From Roseimaritima ulvae (GTDB taxonomy: Bacteria; Planctomycetota; Planctomycetia; Pirellulales; Pirellulaceae), in contig NZ_CP042914.1 of NCBI RefSeq assembly GCF_008065135.1, forward strand, positions 7,111,404-7,175,403: 64,000 nt of DNA. The letters run 5' to 3'. Shown piece after piece: positions 57,873 to 64,000 of the stretch. The notes under the pieces were generated by a model that was not told the origin of the DNA, ran no database searches, and saw only the letters and a program-made list of their open reading frames with translations. Every line of letters starts with the position of its first letter. Position 1 is the stretch's first letter. Made by a program: the position numbers and the translations under genes.

Positions 57873-58318
57873 TGGAAATGATAGTACTGACATTGGGCTG
57901 GATTGGGCTGTACGCGCCACTGGCCCTGGGCGCCATCGGCAGCATGATCGGCTGTTTGCGAGGCGGCATGGCTGCCTGTGGCGCGATGCTGGAGGTCGAG
58001 GGTGGCTTTGGCCGCTTCGTCGGCGTGGCCGCGATGCCTTCGTCCCAGACGATCTATGGCATTGTGGTCACGATGGCTTTGCCGACCGCCATCACCACGG
58101 GCAATTCACCGGGCATCTTCGCGCTGGGCGCGCTTTCCGGGTTGGCGTTGTTGTTCAGCGCCATGGCTCAAGGCTCGGGCTGTGCCGCGGCGATCAACGC
58201 CTCCCAAAACAAGCCCGAGGTATTCGGGATTTCGCTGGCACCAGCCGCCCTGATCGAAGGCTTTGCCGTGTTTGCGTTTGTGTTCGCACTCGTGCTGGCC
58301 GGCCGCCTGCCGGAATGA
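57872..58318 (+). CDS. atpK: V-type ATP synthase subunit K (rotor proteolipid), Na+-type residues
   Basis: Membrane rotor ring subunit, 148 residues with four helices, the doubled c-type form. Helix 2 has MPSSQTIYG, helix 3 SAMAQGSGCAAA, helix 4 APAALIEGFAVF with the ion-carrying Glu. Aligned by eye with E. hirae NtpK, the Gln, Tyr, second Gln and Glu of the Na+ site are all present and Ser stands for Thr64, so Na+ binding is plausible. The start overlaps the subunit I stop by one base (TGATG). Confidence 0.92.
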   Translation: MEMIVLTLGWIGLYAPLALGAIGSMIGCLRGGMAACGAMLEVEGGFGRFVGVAAMPSSQTIYGIVVTMALPTAITTGNSPGIFALGALSGLALLFSAMAQGSGCAAAINASQNKPEVFGISLAPAALIEGFAVFAFVFALVLAGRLPE

Positions 58319-58980
58319 AAGGGTCTCCCATGAAAGAATCCGATAAGTCATCCGAAGGCGTGCAGAACCTGATCGATCGAATCCGCGATCAAGGGGTTCA
58401 GGCCGCTCAAACGGAAGCCGAACGTGTGTTGAGCGCTGCCCGCAAACAGGCGGCGGAGATCGTTGCCAAGGCCAAAGCCGAAGCGGACACCGAACGGGCC
58501 ACTGCCAAACAGGAGATCGAGGCGCACCGCGCGGCATCGATGGACGCCTTGCAGTTGGCAGCCCGAGATACGGTGCTGGACCTGAAAGCCCGGGTCGTCG
58601 CACGCTTTGAAGAATTTGTCAAACGGCTGGTGGTTTCCGCCACGCACGACGAGCAATTGATCCGCGACATCGTGCTGGTGCTGGCCGGACAGGCCGCTGA
58701 TTCCTTGATCAAGGACAAGCACGTGGAAGTGCGAATCTCCCGTGCATTGCTGGGCGAACAAACCCTGCAGGAAGAAGGCAAACAAGCGATCCTGGCCCTG
58801 TACAGCGACATGTTGCGTGAAGGTTTGGAATTGGTGCCCGACGACGAGGTCCAGGGTGGGGCTCGGATTCGTCTGGTCGATGAAAAACTGGAAGTCGACC
58901 TTTCCGATCGCACGGTGGCGAAATTGATTTCACAGCGGATGGTGCCCCGTTTTAAAGCCATCATGGAAGGCGTCGAGTAA
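58315..58980 (+). CDS. atpE: V-type ATP synthase subunit E
   Basis: Peripheral stalk subunit, 221 residues. The N-terminal half is a long Ala/Glu/Lys helix (AERVLSAARKQAAEIVAKAKAEADTE) and the C-terminal half a globular domain that caps the head (GLELVPDDEVQGGARIRL). The start is ATG 58315, overlapping the subunit K stop, or ATG 58330, which has AAAGGG before it. The partner stalk subunit G was not recognised in the operon. Confidence 0.88.
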   Translation: MKGSPMKESDKSSEGVQNLIDRIRDQGVQAAQTEAERVLSAARKQAAEIVAKAKAEADTERATAKQEIEAHRAASMDALQLAARDTVLDLKARVVARFEEFVKRLVVSATHDEQLIRDIVLVLAGQAADSLIKDKHVEVRISRALLGEQTLQEEGKQAILALYSDMLREGLELVPDDEVQGGARIRLVDEKLEVDLSDRTVAKLISQRMVPRFKAIMEGVE

Positions 58981-58988
58981 GCGTTGCC

Positions 58989-59651
58989 ATGTACTACGAC
59001 CTCATCGCCAGCCTGCCTCACCTGCCGCACTTCGAACGTGCCGAGCGGTTGCCGATCACCCCGTTGCAGCTGGAGCGTCGACTCGGCAGCCTGCGTCCCC
59101 AGCACGCCGAACAATTGCAGGCGGCGCGAGCCGTGGTGCGTTGGCGTCCCGAACGGTTCACCAAACGCACCGACCAATCGGCGGTCGCCGCCTACGCCGC
59201 CCTGCTCCACACCAAACTCGACACCCCACTGCGGGAATACATCCATTTTCGGCTCAGCCACCAAATGCTGCTGGTCGCGCTGCGGCGCAAACAAGCCGGT
59301 CTGCCCGCTCCCGACGACTCCCGCACGCTGGGCATCGGGCCGCTCGTGGTTTCGCTTCGCCGCAATTGGGATACCCCCTTCTTTGGCTTGCAGTATCGCT
59401 ATCCCTGGTTGCCTTTGGCGGCCGAAGAGTTGGCGAGCTGCGATGCGTTGGGTTTAGAACGTTTGCTGGTGGAGCTGCATTGGCGATGGCTGACCCGATC
59501 TGCCGAACAGGCGATGTTTGGATTTGCGGCGGTCGTGGCTTTCGTTCTCAAATGGGACATGCTCCGCACCTGGATCGAAGCCGATCCACAGCAAGCCAAG
59601 GTCCGTTTCACACAATTAATCGACAGGGTGACCAATGTCGAAGGTCAATGA
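58989..59651 (+). CDS. DUF2764 protein, V-ATPase operon partner (subunit C-like role)
   Basis: A 220-residue protein starting MYYDLIASLPHLPHF, which fits DUF2764, a family found between subunits E and A in bacterial V-ATPase operons of Bacteroidetes and spirochaetes. No true subunit C is seen here, and DUF2764 may replace it (inference). The sequence is helical and soluble. It starts 8 bp after subunit E and overlaps the subunit A start by 17 bp, which supports co-translation. Confidence 0.8.
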   Translation: MYYDLIASLPHLPHFERAERLPITPLQLERRLGSLRPQHAEQLQAARAVVRWRPERFTKRTDQSAVAAYAALLHTKLDTPLREYIHFRLSHQMLLVALRRKQAGLPAPDDSRTLGIGPLVVSLRRNWDTPFFGLQYRYPWLPLAAEELASCDALGLERLLVELHWRWLTRSAEQAMFGFAAVVAFVLKWDMLRTWIEADPQQAKVRFTQLIDRVTNVEGQ

Positions 59652-61455
59652 AGAACATAGCGTTGGGCGCACGGCGACCGTGGTGCAGGTTCGCGAAAGC
59701 TTGGTGCTGGTCCAAGTCGACGAACAGGCTTCCATCAAAAAGAACGAGGTCGGCTATGTGTGCGTCGGGGACGAACGGCTGAAAGCGGAAGTGCTGCGGA
59801 TTCGCGGCCGCACCGCCGACATGCAAGTATTCGAAGACACCAGTGGTGTCCGCGTCGGCGACCGTGTAGAGATGACCGATGAAATGTTGTCGGCGACCCT
59901 CGGCCCTGGCATGCTGGGCCGCGTCTTTGACGGCTTGCAGAATCCCTTGCACGCTCTGGCCGAAGCGCACGGTTTCTTTCTGCCGCGCGGCGTCTCGGCC
60001 CCACCGCTGGATCTCGACCGCCAATGGCAATTCACGCCGGTCGCCAAGGTCGGTTCGAAAGTACCGCCCGGCGGTGTGCTGGGCACCGTGCCCGAAGGCC
60101 CGTTAACGCACAAAATCCTGGTTCCTTTCAACGAACCCGAACCGGTGGTCGTGAACTGGCTGGCCGAAGGAACGCTGACCTTAAACGATCCGGTCGCCCG
60201 CATCCAAACCGGCGATACGGAACGTGAGGTAACCATGGTCCAGCGTTGGCCGGTGCGTCGTCCGGTTCCCGCACCGCTGCTGCGACGTCGCTATGCCGAG
60301 CGACTGTATTCGCAGGAACCGCTGACGACCGGTACCCGCATCATCGATACGTTCTTTCCCATCGCCACCGGCGGCACCGGCTGCATTCCCGGCCCCTTCG
60401 GCGCCGGCAAAACGGTGTTGCAAAGCACCCTGGCCCGATATGCGGACGTGGACGTGGTGGTCGTCGTCGCGTGTGGAGAACGAGCCGGTGAAGTGGTGGA
60501 GACGATCACCATGTATCCGGAAACCAAGGACCCCCACACCGGCGGCACCTTGATGGATCGCACGATCATCATCTGCAACACTTCATCGATGCCGGTGGCG
60601 GCCCGCGAAGCATCGATCTATATGGGCATCACGCTGGCGGAATACTATCGCCAGATGGGTTTGAATGTGTTGTTGATCGCCGACTCCACTTCACGTTGGG
60701 CCCAGGCCATGCGGGAGACTTCGGGGCGGATGGAAGAGATTCCCGGCGAAGAAGCCTTTCCCGCGTACTTGGATTCTTCGATCAAAAGCGTCTACGAACG
60801 AGCCGGCGTGATCCAATGCCCCGACACCTCGCAGGGTTCGCTGACCATGATCGGTACGGTCTCGCCGGCCGGCGGGAACTTTGAAGAACCGGTCACGCAG
60901 TCCACGCTGGGAACCGTCAAAACCTTTTTGGGACTGTCCTACGATCGGGCTTACAAACGTTTCTACCCGGCCATCGATCCGTTGATCTCCTGGTCGCGTT
61001 ATCTGGACCAATTGGAACCCTGGTTGAGTAAGAACCTGGACGCCAATTGGGTCGCCGATGTAAAGCGGCTGCATGAGCTATTGCGGCAGGGCGATACCAT
61101 CAACCAGATGATGCAGGTCACCGGTGAAGAAGGCATCACGTTGGAAGACTACGTAATTTGGCAAAAGTCGGTGTTGGTCGACATGGCCTACCTGCAACAA
61201 GACGCTTTTGACGAAGTCGATGCCTGCATGCCCCGCGAACGACAACTGGAAAGTTTGCGGTTGCTGAACCGTCTGGTCGATCGCGACTACGGCTTCTCGG
61301 ATCGTGACGAAGCTCGAGAGTTTTTCACCAAGGTGATCGGGCTGTACAAGAACTGGAACTATAGCGCCTCGGATTCCGAGGACTACCAACGCTATAAGAA
61401 CGAACTGGAACAAGCCGTATCCCCTGCGGACGCCGTGCCGTCGGACGCGGGCTAG
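59635..61455 (+). CDS. atpA: V-type ATP synthase subunit A (catalytic)
   Basis: Catalytic ATP-hydrolysing or -synthesising subunit, 606 residues, full length. The P-loop is GPFGAGKTVLQ (about residue 253). Other marks: the non-homologous region, CGERAGEVVE with the catalytic Glu, TSSMPVAAREASIY, LLIADSTSRWAQAMRE, and SPAGGNFEEPVTQ. The C-terminal helical domain has SWSRYLDQLEPWL. It is the last V-ATPase gene in this order and is followed 26 bp later by the potassium channel gene. Confidence 0.96.
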   Translation: MSKVNEEHSVGRTATVVQVRESLVLVQVDEQASIKKNEVGYVCVGDERLKAEVLRIRGRTADMQVFEDTSGVRVGDRVEMTDEMLSATLGPGMLGRVFDGLQNPLHALAEAHGFFLPRGVSAPPLDLDRQWQFTPVAKVGSKVPPGGVLGTVPEGPLTHKILVPFNEPEPVVVNWLAEGTLTLNDPVARIQTGDTEREVTMVQRWPVRRPVPAPLLRRRYAERLYSQEPLTTGTRIIDTFFPIATGGTGCIPGPFGAGKTVLQSTLARYADVDVVVVVACGERAGEVVETITMYPETKDPHTGGTLMDRTIIICNTSSMPVAAREASIYMGITLAEYYRQMGLNVLLIADSTSRWAQAMRETSGRMEEIPGEEAFPAYLDSSIKSVYERAGVIQCPDTSQGSLTMIGTVSPAGGNFEEPVTQSTLGTVKTFLGLSYDRAYKRFYPAIDPLISWSRYLDQLEPWLSKNLDANWVADVKRLHELLRQGDTINQMMQVTGEEGITLEDYVIWQKSVLVDMAYLQQDAFDEVDACMPRERQLESLRLLNRLVDRDYGFSDRDEAREFFTKVIGLYKNWNYSASDSEDYQRYKNELEQAVSPADAVPSDAG

Positions 61456-61481
61456 GCTCTGCTCGTATAGCACCACCCAAC

Positions 61482-61904
61482 ATGAAATTTTTAATCCTCG
61501 CCGTACTGCTGACGCTGCTGACCGTGGCCATGCATTGCGTTGGCAGCTACGCCGCGATGACGCAAGGCGTACGCCTGCAGCGCAAACACGCGACCAGATA
61601 TTGGTTGCGGATCGTCCTGGCCCAAACCTATGTGGTCACTTTGATGCTGATCGTGCATCTGTGCGAAGCGGCGCTGTGGGCGGCCGCCTATTGCTGGCTG
61701 GACGCGCTGTCGGATTTCCCCACCGCCATGTATTACTCGCTGTCCAGCTACTCCACCGTCGGCTACGGCGACGTGGTGCTGCCCCATGACTGGCGAACGT
61801 TGGGGCCCATCGAATCGATCGTGGGCGTGCTGATGCTGGGCTGGTCCACGGCGGTGATCGTCGCCCTGCTGCAGGATTTTTTTCACGAACAACGCACATC
61901 GTAA
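61482..61904 (+). CDS. Two-helix potassium channel (Ion_trans_2 type)
   Basis: A 140-residue membrane protein. The selectivity filter STVGYGDV (about residues 84-91) lies between a pore helix (FPTAMYYSLSSYS) and a following helix (IESIVGVLMLGWSTAVIVALL). One to two helices precede it (MKFLILAVLLTLLTVAMHCVG and AQTYVVTLMLIVHLCEAAL). No regulatory RCK domain is present. It should conduct K+ across the inner membrane. Placed 26 bp after subunit A and 36 bp before phosphoketolase, it may belong to the same transcript. Confidence 0.85.
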   Translation: MKFLILAVLLTLLTVAMHCVGSYAAMTQGVRLQRKHATRYWLRIVLAQTYVVTLMLIVHLCEAALWAAAYCWLDALSDFPTAMYYSLSSYSTVGYGDVVLPHDWRTLGPIESIVGVLMLGWSTAVIVALLQDFFHEQRTS

Positions 61905-61940
61905 ACAGTTCTCCCCCACACCTGTCGAAAGGAATGTCCC

Positions 61941-64000
61941 ATGGCAACCGTCGCAAACGAACACCCCACCGACATGCCCCAACCACTGTCGAGCGATGAA
62001 GCGGACAAGCTGGATGCTTACTGGCGGGCGTTGAACTACCTGTCCGTTGGTCAGATCTACCTGCTCGATAACCCGCTGCTGACCGAACCGCTGCGCCGCG
62101 AGCACATCAAACCGCGGTTGCTGGGACACTGGGGCACGTCGCCGGGTTTGAACATGTTATGTGTTCACATGAACCGCGTGATCAAACGCGACGATTTGAA
62201 CATGATCTATATCATCGGCCCCGGACACGGCGGCCCCTCGCTGGTAGCCCACGCCTATCTGGAAGGCACCTACAGCGAAATCTATCCGGACATCAGCCAA
62301 GACGCCGAAGGCATGCAGCGGCTGTTCAAACAGTTCAGTTTCCCCGGCGGCATTCCCAGCCATGTGGCGCCCGAGACGCCCGGCAGTATTCACGAAGGCG
62401 GTGAACTCGGTTACGCGCTCAGCCATGCCTACGGTGCGGCATTTGACAATCCGGATTTGATTGTCTCCTGCGTGGTCGGTGATGGCGAAGCCGAAACCGG
62501 CCCCCTGGCCACCGGATGGCACGGCAATAAATTCCTTAATCCGGCCCGCGATGGCGCCGTCCTGCCGATCCTGCATCTGAACGGTTACAAGATCGCTAAC
62601 CCTTGTTTCTTGGCTCGCATTCCCAAAGCGGAACTATCCAAGCTGTTCGAAGGCATGGGCTACAAGCCGTACTTCGTCGAAGGCAGCGACCCCGCGGCGG
62701 TTCACCAGCAATTGGCCGCCGTGATGGATACCGCGACCGCCGAAATCAAACAGATCTGGGCCGATGCCCGCTCCGGCGGTGATGTCACTCGACCGGCCTG
62801 GCCGATGATTGTCTTCCGCACGCCCAAAGGCTGGACCTGCCCCGCCGAAATCGATGGCAAGAAATGCGAAGGCTATTGGCGAAGCCACCAGGTGCCGATG
62901 AGCGATATGGACAACGAAGAACATATTCGCATCCTCGAACAATGGATGAACAGCTACCGCCCGCGGGAACTGTTTGACGAGGATGGCCGCCTGATCCCCG
63001 AACTTGCTGAATTGGCCCCCCAAGGCCATCGCCGCATGAGCGACAACCCGCACGCCAACGGTGGGCTGCTGATGCGCAACCTGAAACTGCCGGACTTCCG
63101 CGACTACGCCGTGGACGTGCCCAGCCCCGGCACCACGATTGCCGAATCCGCTCGAGTAATGGGCAGCTATCTGCGCGATGTCATGCAGCGGAACATGGAC
63201 AGCCGTAACTTTCGCTTGTTCAGCCCCGACGAGAACAACTCCAATCGCTGGCAGGACGTGCTGGAAGTCACCAACCGCTGCTACATGGCGGACATCTATC
63301 CCGAAGACGATCATCTATCGCCCGATGGTCGTGTCATGGAAGTGCTCAGCGAGCATCAATGTCAGGGCTGGTTGGAAGGCTACCTGCTGACCGGACGGCA
63401 CGGTTTCTTCTCCTGCTATGAAGCCTTCATTCACATCATCGATTCGATGTTCAACCAGCACGCCAAGTGGTTGAAAACGTGTAACCACATTCCCTGGCGG
63501 CGGCCCATCGCATCGCTGAACTATTTCCTCAGCTCCCACGTTTGGCGACAGGACCACAACGGCCTGAGTCATCAGGATCCGGGCTTCATCGATCACGTGG
63601 TCAACAAAAAGGCCGAGGTGATCCGCATCTACCTGCCGCCGGACGCCAACTGCCTGCTGTCGGTCACCGAGCACTGCCTGCGCAGCCGCAACTACGTCAA
63701 CGTGGTGGTTTCGGGCAAGCAACCCGAACCGCAGTGGCTGACCATGGACCAAGCCATCAAACACTGTTCGGCCGGACTGGGCATCTGGGAATGGGCCAGC
63801 AACGACATCGGTTCGGAACCCGACGTGGTGATGGCTTGCTGTGGCGATGTGCCAACGCTGGAAACGCTGGCCGCCGTCGACCTGCTGCGGACGCATTTGC
63901 CGGAATTAAAAGTTCGCGTGATCAATATCGTCAACCTGATGAAGTTGCAGCCTGACAGCGAGCACCCGCACGGGTTGTCCGATCACGACTTTGACGCCCT
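61941..64000 (+). CDS. xfp: Phosphoketolase (xylulose/fructose 6-phosphate), 3' end outside window
   Basis: Thiamine-diphosphate enzyme that splits xylulose 5-phosphate or fructose 6-phosphate with phosphate, giving acetyl phosphate and a shorter sugar phosphate. The window holds 686 codons without a stop; the family is about 790-820 residues, so the end is cut. Seen: [49 protein letters not shown], the ThDP/Mg site [21 protein letters not shown], and [22 protein letters not shown] 61941 has GAAAGGA upstream. With acetate kinase elsewhere it could supply ATP; that gene is not seen here. Confidence 0.95.
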   Translation, partial: MATVANEHPTDMPQPLSSDEADKLDAYWRALNYLSVGQIYLLDNPLLTEPLRREHIKPRLLGHWGTSPGLNMLCVHMNRVIKRDDLNMIYIIGPGHGGPSLVAHAYLEGTYSEIYPDISQDAEGMQRLFKQFSFPGGIPSHVAPETPGSIHEGGELGYALSHAYGAAFDNPDLIVSCVVGDGEAETGPLATGWHGNKFLNPARDGAVLPILHLNGYKIANPCFLARIPKAELSKLFEGMGYKPYFVEGSDPAAVHQQLAAVMDTATAEIKQIWADARSGGDVTRPAWPMIVFRTPKGWTCPAEIDGKKCEGYWRSHQVPMSDMDNEEHIRILEQWMNSYRPRELFDEDGRLIPELAELAPQGHRRMSDNPHANGGLLMRNLKLPDFRDYAVDVPSPGTTIAESARVMGSYLRDVMQRNMDSRNFRLFSPDENNSNRWQDVLEVTNRCYMADIYPEDDHLSPDGRVMEVLSEHQCQGWLEGYLLTGRHGFFSCYEAFIHIIDSMFNQHAKWLKTCNHIPWRRPIASLNYFLSSHVWRQDHNGLSHQDPGFIDHVVNKKAEVIRIYLPPDANCLLSVTEHCLRSRNYVNVVVSGKQPEPQWLTMDQAIKHCSAGLGIWEWASNDIGSEPDVVMACCGDVPTLETLAAVDLLRTHLPELKVRVINIVNLMKLQPDSEHPHGLSDHDFDA

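Overview
The window is a typical stretch of a planctomycete chromosome, most likely a marine member of the Pirellulaceae (inference from gene content). The evidence is seven type I sulfatases, two giant planctomycete cytochrome / DUF1549 / DUF1553 proteins paired with DUF1501 proteins, an ECF sigma factor coupled to a FecR-like protein, a Cache-domain Ser/Thr kinase and a planctomycete-style LExRRLLAAD leader. No rRNA, tRNA or CRISPR array was seen.

Layout. 1-11 kb: a small DUF2945 protein, two convergent sulfatases, Pcm, phosphoglucomutase, a sensor kinase and a BON-MscS channel. 11.4-23.7 kb: ECF sigma factor, FecR-like protein, LamG-cytochrome-DUF1553 protein, DUF1501 protein, second DUF1553 protein and second DUF1501 protein, all on the plus strand, the first three translationally coupled by ATGA overlaps. 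23.7-24.9 kb: a REP-associated tyrosine transposase (RAYT) bracketed by nine GTAG-headed REP hairpins. 24.9-38.3 kb: a minus-strand locus read as RbsD/FucU-like exported protein, three overlapping sulfatases, a GH117/GH43-like hydrolase, a sulfatase, a beta-helix (GH141-like) protein, a sulfatase and a vanadium haloperoxidase. This looks like a sulfated-polysaccharide degradation operon, and a sigma-54-type activator is divergent from it. 40.5-46.2 kb: a mobile and repeat zone holding an ISL3 element with intact ends and an 8-bp target duplication, a HEAT-like hypothetical gene, and a 133-bp tandem array split by a complete group II intron. 46.5-53.8 kb: a small monooxygenase, a SnoaL-like protein, a Gly/Arg/Pro/Ser-rich exported protein and an RND pump without an outer-membrane partner. 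53.8-64 kb: a V-type ATPase operon (B-D-I-K-E-DUF2764-A), a two-helix potassium channel and a phosphoketolase cut by the window end.

How the genes fit together. The 25-38 kb block suggests extracytoplasmic desulfation and debranching of an algal sulfated fucan or galactan; which one cannot be settled from sequence alone. The last block suggests ion-coupled energetics, with a rotor subunit that carries the Na+-binding residue set, next to phosphoketolase carbon metabolism. A recurring feature is short palindromic repeats of several families: they fill intergenic gaps, sit at gene starts, supply the N-terminus of one DUF1501 protein, and form an in-frame insertion in V-ATPase subunit I.
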